Shown: positions 15,987 through 25,025 of the stretch, piece by piece
How positions within the stretch are numbered: position 1 is the stretch's first letter
How the letters are laid out: each line of letters starts with the position of its first letter
Source: Archangium lansingense
GTDB lineage: Bacteria; Myxococcota; Myxococcia; Myxococcales; Myxococcaceae
DNA length: 64,000 nt
NCBI RefSeq assembly: GCF_026626635.1
Contig: NZ_JAPNKA010000001.1
Coordinates: 4,030,001 to 4,094,000, forward strand
Direction: 5' to 3'
Program-made: the position numbers and the translations under genes
The notes under the pieces: generated by a model
What the model saw: the letters and a program-made list of their open reading frames with translations, nothing else
What the model was told of the DNA's origin: nothing
Databases searched by the model: none

Positions 15987-17918
15987 ATGGAATGGAATGA
16001 GGCGGCCGGAATCTTCCGGCGCATGGGCGTGAAGGACATGAGCCGGTGGGCGCCGCTTCTGGCCGTGCTGCTTGGGACGCTGCTATGGCCCGGGGTGTGG
16101 TGGGGGAGTCCGCCACATTCGGCCGACCACAATGTGCACCTGGCCAATGCCGTGGAGGCCGAGCTGCTGCTGCGCTCCGGGCGGTTGGTGGGCTGGAGCG
16201 ATTTTCAGTTCGCGGGCCACCCGGCCAACGCTTTCTACCCACCGCTCGCCAACCTCTGCGTCGCGGCCCTGCACCTGCTCACCGGGGGCCTGCTGGGGTG
16301 GGACGGGAGCTACAGCCTCCTCCTGGGGGTTTTCCTCGGGGGCTTCGCGCTGGCGCTCTTCGTGCTCCTGCGTCCGGTGCTGGGCCCATTCTGGGCGCTG
16401 GTGGCCCTGAGCCTCAGCCTCTTCGTGGACCGGGGCGGGACGTACGCCGGAGGCCGGCACTGGTACGTCGAGATGGGGGTCTGGCCCTTCGGGCTATCCG
16501 TGGCCCTGGTGCTGGTGGCGTTCGCGCGGCTGCCGGACTTCCTGGTGCGAGGCGGACGCCGCGAGACCCTCGTCCTTGGGGGGTTGCTGGGGCTGGCGTT
16601 GTTGGCCCATCCCTTCGCGCTCATCCTCTTCTTTCCGCTGTCCGCGCTGCAGGTGGCCGTCTTCTGGCGGGAGTCGGGCGGTGGGCTCCGTGCGCCGTTG
16701 CGGTGGTTGGCCGTGTCCGCCCTGGGTCTGGGGCTCGCGGCGTGGTGGCTCGTTCCCTTCCTGCTGCGAGGTCAGCAGGCCGAGCACGTGGGGGCGACGC
16801 CGAGGATCCTGGCGCAGGTGTGGAGCGCCGTGTGGGGCGGCGAGCTCGTGCCGGGGCTGCCGGGCTGGGTGGCACCGCTGGCCGTGGTGGGCTCGGCGGT
16901 GGCGTGGCTGAAGGGCGGTTCACGCGGGCGCTGGTTGGTGCTCGCCACCTGGGGCGCGATGCTGCTGACGACGGACGGGCCGTACCGGCTCCTGGGTTTG
17001 GAGAAGCACCGGGCCATCGAGGGCGTGCAGGTGCTGCGTTTCCGGGCGGTGGGGCGCCTGTTCCTGATGGGGCTCGCGGTCCTGTCCGTGAGGGAGCTGG
17101 TCGCCGCGCTGCGCACGCGTCGCGGGTGGGTGGCGGGGACGTTGGGGCTGCTGACGTGCGCGGGCGTCGGAGTGTGGCGCTATCGGGGAGGAGATCCCCC
17201 AGGAGGCACATCGGAGGCGCCGGTGCAGTTCCAGTGCTACACGGTCGAGGAGGAGGCAGGGCTGGCGCAGCTGCTGCGGGAGGTTGCACCGAGGCTGGGG
17301 CAGGGGCGGCTGGCGCTCTACAACCCCAACCCCCACCATCATTGCCTGCTGCTCGCGGTCCCCCAGGTAGAGCACCCCTTCTTCAAGATGGGCTACACGC
17401 CTGCCACCGTCTTCGGCGGCAAGTTCAGCACCTCGAATCCGGTCATGCTGGGCCACCTGGGCGTGACGGCGGTGCTGATGGATGCGCCCGCCAGAGGGCC
17501 GCTGGCCGAGTTGCCGGTGCTCGCTCGGCAGGGCCGGTTCGAGGTGCGCCAGGTGCGACCGCTCCCGCGGGTGAGCGCCTTGACGCAGGGGGCGTCCGCG
17601 GAGGTGCTGCGCTGGGAGGACGAGGTGGCGCGCCTGCGCCTCACCGGGCCCGAGTCCACCGAGGTATTGCTGTGGATGGGCTGGGGCCCCGAATGGCGCG
17701 CCACGCGCGAGGGCCAGGAGGTGCCGCTCGAGTCGGTGCACGTCGATAGCGCGCGGTTGATGAAGCTGCGCGCGGGCCCGGGCGAGGTGGTGCTGCGCTT
17801 CGGGCCCTCGCGAGGAGCGCTTCCGGCTGCGCTCCTCTCGGTGCTCACCGTGCTGGTCATGGCGTGGACGGCGCTGTCCCGTCCACGCCGACCTTCTGTC
17901 AGTGCACGGTCTTCTTGA
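15987..17918 (+). CDS. Multi-pass membrane protein, GT-C glycosyltransferase-like
   Basis: 643 aa. About ten to twelve hydrophobic helices fill residues 20-400, and a soluble domain of about 200 residues follows before a final helix and a basic tail. An early loop after TM1 (PPHSADHNVHLANAVEAE) has acidic and His residues in the place where GT-C enzymes keep their catalytic Asp, and the fold resembles uncharacterised 6-TM-plus membrane glycosyltransferases. The donor and acceptor cannot be told. None of the ATGs at 15987, 16023 or 16038 has a good Shine-Dalgarno sequence; the longest is given. The 3' end overlaps the convergent DUF2383 gene by 20 bp. Confidence 0.6.
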   Translation: MEWNEAAGIFRRMGVKDMSRWAPLLAVLLGTLLWPGVWWGSPPHSADHNVHLANAVEAELLLRSGRLVGWSDFQFAGHPANAFYPPLANLCVAALHLLTGGLLGWDGSYSLLLGVFLGGFALALFVLLRPVLGPFWALVALSLSLFVDRGGTYAGGRHWYVEMGVWPFGLSVALVLVAFARLPDFLVRGGRRETLVLGGLLGLALLAHPFALILFFPLSALQVAVFWRESGGGLRAPLRWLAVSALGLGLAAWWLVPFLLRGQQAEHVGATPRILAQVWSAVWGGELVPGLPGWVAPLAVVGSAVAWLKGGSRGRWLVLATWGAMLLTTDGPYRLLGLEKHRAIEGVQVLRFRAVGRLFLMGLAVLSVRELVAALRTRRGWVAGTLGLLTCAGVGVWRYRGGDPPGGTSEAPVQFQCYTVEEEAGLAQLLREVAPRLGQGRLALYNPNPHHHCLLLAVPQVEHPFFKMGYTPATVFGGKFSTSNPVMLGHLGVTAVLMDAPARGPLAELPVLARQGRFEVRQVRPLPRVSALTQGASAEVLRWEDEVARLRLTGPESTEVLLWMGWGPEWRATREGQEVPLESVHVDSARLMKLRAGPGEVVLRFGPSRGALPAALLSVLTVLVMAWTALSRPRRPSVSARSS

Positions 17919-18330
17919 GGCGGCTCATCTGCTCGTGGGTGCGCTTCTGCGCGGGCAGCAGCTCCATCCGGACGAAGCGGCGGGCCTCGCCGTGCGTCTT
18001 GTCCACGTCGCGCTGGTAGTCCGCGAGGCCGTGGTCCTCACCTTCCTCCAGTGCCTGGATGGCGGTTTTGTCCCCCAGCGCGACCGCGCCTGTCTGCACC
18101 AGCTTCGCGAAGGTCCCCCAGACACCGGAGCCCTCCACGGGCTTGCCTCCGAGTTTCTCGACGCGCTCCCGGATGGACTCTACGCGGTGCGCGTGGTCGT
18201 GCAGGCAGTCCTCCAGCTGGCTTCGAATTCGTTCATCCGACACGCGGCCGATGGCCTGGCGGTAGGTCTCCACCGCCGAGATTTCACCGCGAAGGAAGGA
18301 GTTGAGCGTCTCCACGTCCGTGTTCGCCAT
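17899..18330 (-). CDS. DUF2383 (PA2169-type) four-helix-bundle protein
   Basis: 143 aa, all helical. The N-terminus LNSFLRGEISAVETYRQAI and the later HDHAHRVESIRERVEKLGG resemble the ferritin-like DUF2383/PA2169 family; Glu and His residues spaced along the helices could bind metal. GGAGG lies 7 bp before the ATG at 18330, which rules out a longer in-frame reading. The role of the family is unknown; stress-related functions have been suggested. Its last 20 bp overlap the end of the opposing membrane protein gene. Confidence 0.8.
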   Translation of the reverse strand: MANTDVETLNSFLRGEISAVETYRQAIGRVSDERIRSQLEDCLHDHAHRVESIRERVEKLGGKPVEGSGVWGTFAKLVQTGAVALGDKTAIQALEEGEDHGLADYQRDVDKTHGEARRFVRMELLPAQKRTHEQMSRLKKTVH

Positions 18331-18532
18331 GCGCTTGCCTCCAGCAGGAGATGACTCGCGCAAAGGTGATGCTCCCTCGTGGAGCGGCAACGAGCGCTTC
18401 CCGGCCTTGTCCCACTCCGGGAGGGCGGCGTGGGGGTTGTCTGCCTGGTCGTGCGCGACGAGGGGACAGCGGTGTCGTCCACTCCCGCACGGAACGGGGA
18501 GGGGAGCCTCCCTCCCCGGATGCCACGGCGCC

Positions 18533-19687
18533 TCAGCCGCCCTGAGCCGCCGTGCCCTGCTGGGCCTTTGCCCAGAGCGACAGCAGCTCCGCCTCGCGCT
18601 CGGGGGGAAGCCCGGCGCGCTTCTTGTCCTGGCGCTCCTGGGGCAGGCTCTTGAACCACGCGAGCGCGTCTCGGGTGGTGACGACGGGCGAGCGGAACTT
18701 CAGCCCGGCCTGCACTGCCCGGGTGTTGCTGCGCAGGTGCATGCCCGCGTAGGCCCCGAAGGCCGGCGCCCAGATGGGGAGCGCGCCCTCGCCGTCCTCG
18801 CCGTTCTTCAGGAGGAACTCTCCAGGCACCCAGATGAGCTTCGTGTCTTTGCCCGTCACTTCCTTGCAGGCCGCGAACATCTCCCCCATGGACCAGGGCT
18901 TCTCCGGCCCCACGGCGTTGAAGATGCCGGTGGTGTTGCGCTCCACCAGCAGCACGAGCCACTCCGCCAGGTCGCGCGCGTCGATGATTTGAAGCGGATC
19001 CGACGGGCTGCCCGGCGCAAGCATCTCGCCGCCCTGCTCATAGCGCAGGGGGAAGTACACGTAGCGGTCCGTGCGATCCTCCGGGCCGACGATGTAGCCG
19101 GGGCGGACGATGGTGGCGCGGCCCGGCAGGGCCTTCTCCGCGGCCTCTTCGCATGCGCGCTTCAGCCCGCCGTAGTTCTCGTAGTTCTTGCCCATCGTCT
19201 CGACGTTCGGGTCGGCGAGCGTGGCGGTCGCGGCGTTCTCGTCCGCGTAGGGCGTGTCGTTCTTCGCGTAGGCCGAGACGCTGGAGATGAAGATGTACTG
19301 CCCGACGTTGGGCGCCAGCAGCTCCGCCGAGGCCCGGACCATGCGCGGGTAGTAGCCCGAGGTATCAAGGACCGCGTCGAACGTACGACCCTCGAGGGCC
19401 TTGAGTCCCTCGCCCTTGAGGGGATCTCTGTCGCCTTGCAGCTTCTCCACGTCTGGGAAGAGCTCCGGCCGCGTCTTGCCGCGGTTGAAGAGCGTCAGCG
19501 TGTGCCCGCGCGCCTGAGCCGCGGTGACGAAGGCCGGGCCGAGGAAGCCCGTGCCACCGAGGACGAGGATCTTCTTCTTGGAGGCGGGGCGGTCATCTCC
19601 GGACGCGGCCCGCATGCCTGGGGCACATGCCGTCAGCGCGGCCGCGGCCAGGGAGTACTGGAGGAACTGCCTTCGGGAAGTGGTCAT
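18533..19687 (-). CDS. Exported NAD-dependent epimerase/dehydratase family protein
   Basis: 384 aa. MTTSRRQFLQYSLAAAALTA is a Tat signal (SRRQFL) that runs into a Cys with a lipobox-like LTAC, so it may be an exported lipoprotein. The extended SDR fold starts with ILVLGGTGFLG at about 40-50; SSVSAY and YGGLK supply the Ser and the YxxxK pair. These enzymes act on nucleotide sugars or related alcohols with NAD(P). Tat export of an SDR is unusual but fits secretion with bound cofactor. The start at 19687 is chosen because it places the twin Arg near the N-terminus; no clear ribosome site is present. Confidence 0.82.
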   Translation of the reverse strand: MTTSRRQFLQYSLAAAALTACAPGMRAASGDDRPASKKKILVLGGTGFLGPAFVTAAQARGHTLTLFNRGKTRPELFPDVEKLQGDRDPLKGEGLKALEGRTFDAVLDTSGYYPRMVRASAELLAPNVGQYIFISSVSAYAKNDTPYADENAATATLADPNVETMGKNYENYGGLKRACEEAAEKALPGRATIVRPGYIVGPEDRTDRYVYFPLRYEQGGEMLAPGSPSDPLQIIDARDLAEWLVLLVERNTTGIFNAVGPEKPWSMGEMFAACKEVTGKDTKLIWVPGEFLLKNGEDGEGALPIWAPAFGAYAGMHLRSNTRAVQAGLKFRSPVVTTRDALAWFKSLPQERQDKKRAGLPPEREAELLSLWAKAQQGTAAQGG

Positions 19688-19798
19688 GGTCGGGAATCGA
19701 GGGGGCTTGGACCAGGAAGGCGACCGGGCCACTCATGGCTCGGCTCCCTGGTTGCTCTCTACGACACCCGGCAGTCTCTTCTATTCCCGACCCATGGC

Positions 19799-20737
19799 TC
19801 AAGCGAGGAAGGGATGCTGGGGCGTGGGCAGCGTCGCTACGGGCTGTGGCGGGCGTGCTCCGGTCCGCTGAATGGTCGCGCGCGCGAGCTCCTCGCCATG
19901 ACGCATGCGAAGCCGGATCGTCTCCTTCCCGAAGTCGAGGGTATCCCCCATCGGCTTGCTCGGTTCGATCAGGGTGATGGGGCAGAAGACGTAGGGCGTC
20001 CCGTCCGGCTTCTTGAGCGTCAGCTCGGCCTGGTGCGCCTGCTCTACGAGCTGATTGATGCGCACGAACTCGTCCACGTCGTTGCGAAGGATTTCATTGA
20101 TGGTGATGTCGGTGAGGCTTCGCTTGGCCACGTCCAGGATATTGGTGGGGGGCTTCGCCGTGTCGATGGCTGCGGAGTTGCAGACGATGACGACGATCTC
20201 GGTAGGCTTGAAGCCCAGCGCGTCTCCGAGTGGGGTGACGTTGCGCAGTCCTCCGTCCACGTGGGCCTGAGGGCCAATCGCCTCCCAGATGACGGGCATT
20301 GTCGCGCTGTGCCACACCGCGTCCAGGAAGTCCGGAGAGTCGCTGGAGACCAGATCGTACTCTCCCGACACGAGCGAGACGCGGCCGACATGGGCGGGGA
20401 TGCGGAAGGGCCGTCCCGAGGCATGCTTCTGGATGAGCTTGCGCATCGGCGTGTCGTCGTAGAACCCGAGCTTGTGCTGGAAGGCGAGCCGGAGGGCCAC
20501 GAGCGGCCAGGGAAACTTCCGGTAGATGTCCTCCTCCCGGATGTTCAGCCAGAGGTCCATCAACCGCGCATACTCGCGCTGGGCGAGGAGCGCGGCATTG
20601 AGGGCTCCGACGGACACTCCGAAGATACGCTCCCAGCGGAAGCCGAACTCCTCGCGCAGGACGCGCTCGGCCCCGACCTGAAAGGCCCCCTTGGCACCAC
20701 CGCCAGAAAGCACGAGCGTGGCGACTCTCTCTGCCAT
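19799..20737 (-). CDS. Patatin-like phospholipase
   Basis: 312 aa. It has the patatin oxyanion-hole motif SGGGAKG (11-17), the nucleophile elbow GVSVG with Ser42, and the catalytic Asp161 in VDGG, so the Ser-Asp dyad is complete. Expected activity is hydrolysis of acyl chains from phospholipids or neutral lipids. No signal peptide or membrane helix is visible, so it is probably cytoplasmic. GGAG lies 7 bp before the ATG at 20737. Length matches stand-alone bacterial patatins. Confidence 0.9.
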   Translation of the reverse strand: MAERVATLVLSGGGAKGAFQVGAERVLREEFGFRWERIFGVSVGALNAALLAQREYARLMDLWLNIREEDIYRKFPWPLVALRLAFQHKLGFYDDTPMRKLIQKHASGRPFRIPAHVGRVSLVSGEYDLVSSDSPDFLDAVWHSATMPVIWEAIGPQAHVDGGLRNVTPLGDALGFKPTEIVVIVCNSAAIDTAKPPTNILDVAKRSLTDITINEILRNDVDEFVRINQLVEQAHQAELTLKKPDGTPYVFCPITLIEPSKPMGDTLDFGKETIRLRMRHGEELARATIQRTGARPPQPVATLPTPQHPFLA

Positions 20738-20881
20738 GGCCAGTCTCCTTTTGCTGCGACAACTCATAACGGCGGCTGTCGGGGGGTGAAATCACCCTGG
20801 GGCACGAGGCAAGAGACGCAGAGGAGACAGCACCCGCTTGGGAGACCCTCGGGAGGGCATGGATGGAAACAGCGGCGAGGT

Positions 20882-22615
20882 TCAGCCTGTAGGGGGGGTG
20901 AGCCGGGGGATCGCCGCGTCCACCAACTCACCCGCGACGAGGGCCGCGCTCCGGCTCTCGCAGGCCTCCCACATGCGCAGGAAGGCCTCGGCCGAGGAGA
21001 ACAGCGGATCCATCTGCGCGTCGGTCATGCCCACGTGGACAAGGTCGCGGATGAAGTCCGGCAGCAGGCCCACGTGAGCGAGCCCGTCGGTGTTGAAGTC
21101 GAACTCGCGCGAGCCGGCGCGTGACTTCACGAAGGGCGCGTCCGTGCGGTACATGGTGCCCGCGTAGGGCAGGGGCTGCTTGTTGCGCTGCAGCATCTGC
21201 TGAACGGGGCGCCGCTTCTCGCGCAGCCTGTCCTCCTTCAGTCCGTAGGCGGCGTTGGGCCCGTAACGGGGCCCCGGCTGTTGGTTGAGGCCGTTGAAGT
21301 CCGTCCCCATCGCCACGCCGCCGGAACCCACCTCGCGCAGCAGGGAGAGGGCGTACTGGTAGGACTGGGCCCACGTCTTGGACGAGCGCGCGCAGTCGTT
21401 GTCCACCGTGCTGCCGGGAAAGTCCTTCAGCTCGAGCTGGTTGGTGATGGGGGCCAGCAGCCCGCCCAGCTCGAGGATGCGCCGTGCCTGGCTGCGCGTC
21501 TTCATGTATTCGCTCGCGCGCTTGGCCTTGCGGCTCGTCTCCTGGGCCTCGAGGCCCTGCTCGCGGAAGGCGCAGTGCGAGGCAACGACGGGGTAGCGTG
21601 ACTGCTCGGCCAGGGAGAGCACGTCGTTGGTGCAGCGCTCGGACATGTGCTCCACGTCGAGGATGAAGCCCTGGCGCATGGCCTCGCGCAGGAAGGCCTG
21701 TCCCGTGGGAGTGAGCCCGAGCTGGTTGACGTGGCCCTGGCCCGGGGCGTTGAGGGCATAGCCCTTCGGGTAGTGCGTCCGGCGCGTCAGCTCGTAGAGC
21801 ATGACGGCCGCCTTCGTCTGCGTCTCCAGGTCCTGCCCGAGCCGGAAGCCCACGTCGGGGGCGCCCTGCACGTCGAAGAAGCGCCCGCGCAGGAAGTGGT
21901 TGAGCAGGTTGAACTTGTCGTCGTAGACGGCGGCACCGCCGAAGCTGTTGTTGGCCAGGTGCAGCGGTGTCATCACCCGGAAGCCCAGGTCCCGGAGCCA
22001 GCGCAGGATGCGGGGGAGCTGCTCCAGCGAGAGGGGCTGCTGGTTGAGCGCCTTACGGTCGCCCAGGAGGCTGTCCAGGGAGTCCACCTCCACGCCAGCC
22101 ACCACGGCGAGCTTGCCGGAGGTGATGAGCTGGCGGGCTTGTGAGGCGCTCAGGGCCAGCCCCATCCAGTCCGCGTGCCGCTCGGTGAAGCGGCGCAGCT
22201 CGCGCATCTGCTTCTCGATGGAGGTCTCGTCCTTGTCGGGGTGGTGGAACTCCTCGGCCATCAACTCGTTGTTGACGGCCACGCTGCACAGCAGCCTCAG
22301 CCCCCCGGCATGGGCCCGCTGCAACCACTCCACGAACATCTGCTGGTGGATGAGCGTGTTGAAGGTGGGCCAGTCGGCATAGGTGCCATGGCCACAGGGG
22401 CCGTGCCCCAGGCCGCCCTCGATGAAGGCCTGCACCAGCGGCCAGTCCTTGCCGAAGTTGCCGATGCCCCACTTGCCGTGGAGGTGGATGTCACAGCGGG
22501 CGAGCGCCTGTTCGATATTCCCATCCGGGAACCCGGCGAGCATGTGCCCGCCAAAGCCCAGGTGAGCCATCACGTGGCAGTGCAGATCGGCGAATCCGAA
22601 CACGGGGGACGTCAT
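20882..22615 (-). CDS. Metal-dependent dipeptidase/amidohydrolase-fold protein (M19-like)
   Basis: 577 aa. The N-terminus GFADLHCHVMAH supplies the HxH metal ligands of amidohydrolase-fold enzymes. Later features are LDVEHMSERC, VVASHCAFR and AMGTDFNGL, which line up with the His and DFxG blocks of renal/membrane dipeptidase (M19). It is longer than typical M19 enzymes (about 350-400 aa) because of insertions in the first half, where many His occur. No signal peptide. GGAG lies 6 bp before the ATG. It starts 48 bp after the radical SAM gene on the same strand, so the two are probably co-transcribed. The natural substrate is unknown. Confidence 0.78.
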   Translation of the reverse strand: MTSPVFGFADLHCHVMAHLGFGGHMLAGFPDGNIEQALARCDIHLHGKWGIGNFGKDWPLVQAFIEGGLGHGPCGHGTYADWPTFNTLIHQQMFVEWLQRAHAGGLRLLCSVAVNNELMAEEFHHPDKDETSIEKQMRELRRFTERHADWMGLALSASQARQLITSGKLAVVAGVEVDSLDSLLGDRKALNQQPLSLEQLPRILRWLRDLGFRVMTPLHLANNSFGGAAVYDDKFNLLNHFLRGRFFDVQGAPDVGFRLGQDLETQTKAAVMLYELTRRTHYPKGYALNAPGQGHVNQLGLTPTGQAFLREAMRQGFILDVEHMSERCTNDVLSLAEQSRYPVVASHCAFREQGLEAQETSRKAKRASEYMKTRSQARRILELGGLLAPITNQLELKDFPGSTVDNDCARSSKTWAQSYQYALSLLREVGSGGVAMGTDFNGLNQQPGPRYGPNAAYGLKEDRLREKRRPVQQMLQRNKQPLPYAGTMYRTDAPFVKSRAGSREFDFNTDGLAHVGLLPDFIRDLVHVGMTDAQMDPLFSSAEAFLRMWEACESRSAALVAGELVDAAIPRLTPPTG

Positions 22616-22663
22616 GAGAATCTCCGGGGCCGCTGCGGATGCGGCCAGCATGCCCCGGATGAT

Positions 22664-23911
22664 TCATGGTGTCCCGGCCTCTGGCCATTTTCGTCTCTTC
22701 ACCAACTCTCGCGGCGTGGGCGGGCGCGGGTCTGGTGCGCCGAGCGGCTCGAGGACGAGCTCGAACAGTCCGTTGTCAAAAGGTTGGCCGGGAGCGGGCG
22801 TCTTCGGGGTGAGGCGCTCGCGGAGGCCCTGCTTTGCCAGCGTCCGCGCGCGATAGTGGCAGTAGGGGTTGTTGCCCGGCCTGCCGAACAGGGAGTGCGC
22901 GGTGAAGCTGCAGCCGGCCAGGCACGTGGCCGCGAAGGGACAAGTGCGGCAGAAACCCCAGAGGTCCTCCACGGTGCGCGTGCGCGTGAAGGCAAGCTCC
23001 TGCGTGTTCTCCCAGATGTCGCGCAGGGGCCGCTGGCGCAGGTTGCCTCCCACGTAGTGCGCCGTCTGCAGTGAGGGGCAGCCCTTCACGGCTCCATTGG
23101 ACTCGATGCCCATCACGTAGCGCCCGGCCATGCAGCCCCGCCAGTGGTCTCCGGCGTCGGGGCGGGGCGAGCGCAGGACACCCTCCTCGGGCCCGAAGTA
23201 CCCCAGGTTGTTGCCGGGCATGAGGGTGATGCCATCCTCGAAGGCGCGTGTCTTCAGGGCCGCGATGCGCGGGAGCAGCTCGAGCAAATCCCACGGCTGG
23301 AGGAGCATGGCCGGGCGGTCGGCCGCGCGCCCGAGGGGGGCGGTGATTTGAAGCTGCCAGGCGCGAATGCCGAGGCCCTTCAGGTGGGTGTAGAGCGGCT
23401 CCAGGTCGGCCTGGTTGAGCCGGTTGAGATTGGTGTTGGCGGCCACGCGGACGCCGGCCTCGCCCAGGAAGCGCAGCGCCGCCGTGGCCGAGGCGAAGCT
23501 GCCTGGCGCGGCACGCATCAGGTCATGGGTCGGCTCCAGGCCGTCAATGCTCACGGAGGCCGCGTACAGCCCAGCCTCGGCCACCTGCCGGGCCAGTGCC
23601 TCGGTGAGGCCGCGGCCGCCGGTGGTCATACCTGGGCGGATGCCCGCCTCCTTTAATGCGCGGACGACGTCCAGGAAGCCCGGGTGCAGGTAGGCCTCTC
23701 CTCCGATGAGCACCACCTCGCGGGCGCGCATCTCCTGGAGCTGCCGGACCACGCCCAGTGCTTCCTCGGTGGACAGCTCGTCGGGGCGGTGGGTGCCTGC
23801 GCGCGAGCCGCAGTGGGTGCAGGGCTGATCGCAGCGGAGGGTCAGCTCCCAGACCACGTAGGCCGGGTGGTAGTCGGGGCGGGTGACGTCGAGTCGGCGC
23901 AGCATGGACAT
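22664..23911 (-). CDS. Radical SAM/SPASM domain protein
   Basis: 415 aa. The [4Fe-4S]-SAM motif is CDQPCTHC (Cys27, Cys31, Cys34; Cx3Cx2C), followed by IGGEAYLHP and SVSIDG, typical of radical SAM TIM barrels. The C-terminal SPASM region has further Cys in GCMAGRYV, KGCPS and CRTCPFAATCLAGC, enough for two auxiliary iron-sulfur clusters. SPASM enzymes commonly modify ribosomal peptides or protein side chains. A TTG at 23941 would add 10 residues; the ATG at 23911 is used. It is divergent from the Cys-rich small protein at 24080 (168 bp between starts) and is followed by the dipeptidase. Confidence 0.88.
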   Translation of the reverse strand: MSMLRRLDVTRPDYHPAYVVWELTLRCDQPCTHCGSRAGTHRPDELSTEEALGVVRQLQEMRAREVVLIGGEAYLHPGFLDVVRALKEAGIRPGMTTGGRGLTEALARQVAEAGLYAASVSIDGLEPTHDLMRAAPGSFASATAALRFLGEAGVRVAANTNLNRLNQADLEPLYTHLKGLGIRAWQLQITAPLGRAADRPAMLLQPWDLLELLPRIAALKTRAFEDGITLMPGNNLGYFGPEEGVLRSPRPDAGDHWRGCMAGRYVMGIESNGAVKGCPSLQTAHYVGGNLRQRPLRDIWENTQELAFTRTRTVEDLWGFCRTCPFAATCLAGCSFTAHSLFGRPGNNPYCHYRARTLAKQGLRERLTPKTPAPGQPFDNGLFELVLEPLGAPDPRPPTPRELVKRRKWPEAGTP

Positions 23912-24079
23912 ACGTTCGGCTGGAGCAAGAACCGGGCGCAACCCCCTTCCCCTGGCACGCCTGTCAGGGGGCTGAACGGAGAAGCCCAGTCGTTCCGGTG
24001 ACTTGGGTGCGGCATGCTCTTCGCTGATGACCCGCCCACCCGGCCATCATGACGGTGGCCCCAGGAACGAGGTGTCTCG

Positions 24080-24433
24080 ATGAGCGCTTTCGCTGTCTGT
24101 CAGAAATGTCGTGGTTTCGTCCCGCCCGCGAGCGCTGGATGCGTGCATTGCGGCGCGCCGATGGTGGAGCTGGAGCCGCGCGGAGGGGTGATGCTCAAGG
24201 GCCTGTTCGGCCTGGCGAGCGCGGGGGTGGCGGCCATCACCCTGATGGCGTGCTACGGCATGCCTCCCTGTGACACGCCCGCGCCGGATGGTGGCAGCGA
24301 CCGGTACCACTGCTACGACATGGATCCGGAGCCCTGCGACACGCTCGCGCGGGATGGCGGTGGTAACCCGTATGACTGCCAGGAGTCCGACGCGGGCACG
24401 CAGGTGGATGGCGGGATGGACGCGGGCCAGTAG
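24080..24433 (+). CDS. Small zinc-ribbon membrane protein with duplicated Cys motif
   Basis: 117 aa. The N-terminus has a zinc ribbon (CQKC at 7-10, CVHC at 21-24). One hydrophobic segment (about 38-57) ends in LMAC, which resembles a lipobox although it is not at the N-terminus. The outer tail holds two 15-residue copies (64-78 and 86-100) of the pattern C-D-T-x-A-x-D-G-G-x-x-x-Y-x-C, separated by YDMDPEP, then an Asp/Gly-rich end. GAGGTG precedes the ATG. I do not recognise a family. Because it faces a SPASM radical SAM gene, it could be that enzyme's substrate; this is a hypothesis from position and from the repeated Cys/Tyr pattern. Confidence 0.7.
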   Translation: MSAFAVCQKCRGFVPPASAGCVHCGAPMVELEPRGGVMLKGLFGLASAGVAAITLMACYGMPPCDTPAPDGGSDRYHCYDMDPEPCDTLARDGGGNPYDCQESDAGTQVDGGMDAGQ

Positions 24434-24456
24434 GCGCGGACCCCCGGAGGCCCTGG

Positions 24457-24966
24457 TCAGTGCGTGGCGGGGCCGATCAGCCAGCGAGCGCGCGCCCGGG
24501 CCACCACCTCGCCGGCCTCATCGGTGAGGTCGGCCTGGACGTCGTACTCGTGCCGCTCGCCCGCCACGGCCTGGGGAGCGCGGCACTCGGCGGTGATGGA
24601 GCCGCGAGCCTTCTTCAGGTAGTCCATCTCCAGGTGGGTGATGATGCCCCTCATGCCCTCGGGCAGGGCGGACATCATCGCCACACCGGTGGCCACCTCG
24701 CCCAGGTTCATCAGCGCGATGGCATGCACCGAGCGCAGGTGGTTGCGCACGGTGCGTCGGTCGCGCATCCGCACCCGGGCATAGCCCTCCTCCAGGGTGA
24801 GGACCTCCGGACGGATGGTGCCGGTATAGGGGGCGAGGTTGCCGAGGATCTGCCCCATGAGGACGCCTCCGCCGGGGGCGTGGCGCAGCAGGCTCCACGC
24901 GCGGCGGAGGGTCTCGGCCGAGGCGAGGCGGTTGAAGGACTGGGTCAGGTTGGAGAGCGGGGACAT
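24457..24966 (-). CDS. Hotdog-fold thioesterase-like protein (DUF4442)
   Basis: 169 aa. The pattern of LTLEEGYARVRMRDRR, RSVHAIALMNLGEVATGVAMM and THLEMDYLKKARG is that of DUF4442/PaaI-type hotdog proteins. These hydrolyse acyl-CoA thioesters or bind acyl chains in the cytoplasm. The HAIALMNLGE segment corresponds to the central helix of the fold. It converges with the Cys-rich protein gene and is on the same strand as the SDR gene 59 bp upstream, but the weak ribosome site does not prove an operon. Confidence 0.75.
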   Translation of the reverse strand: MSPLSNLTQSFNRLASAETLRRAWSLLRHAPGGGVLMGQILGNLAPYTGTIRPEVLTLEEGYARVRMRDRRTVRNHLRSVHAIALMNLGEVATGVAMMSALPEGMRGIITHLEMDYLKKARGSITAECRAPQAVAGERHEYDVQADLTDEAGEVVARARARWLIGPATH

Positions 24967-25025
24967 GGGTCCAAGGACATAGCATTCCCCCGCCCTTGGG
25001 GAACCCGCTTCGGCGAGTGCCTGTT

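Noticed and set aside
18302..21124. Long plus-strand frame of 940 codons
   Set aside because: It runs antisense to three clear genes (SDR-type epimerase, patatin and part of the dipeptidase) and shows no domain.
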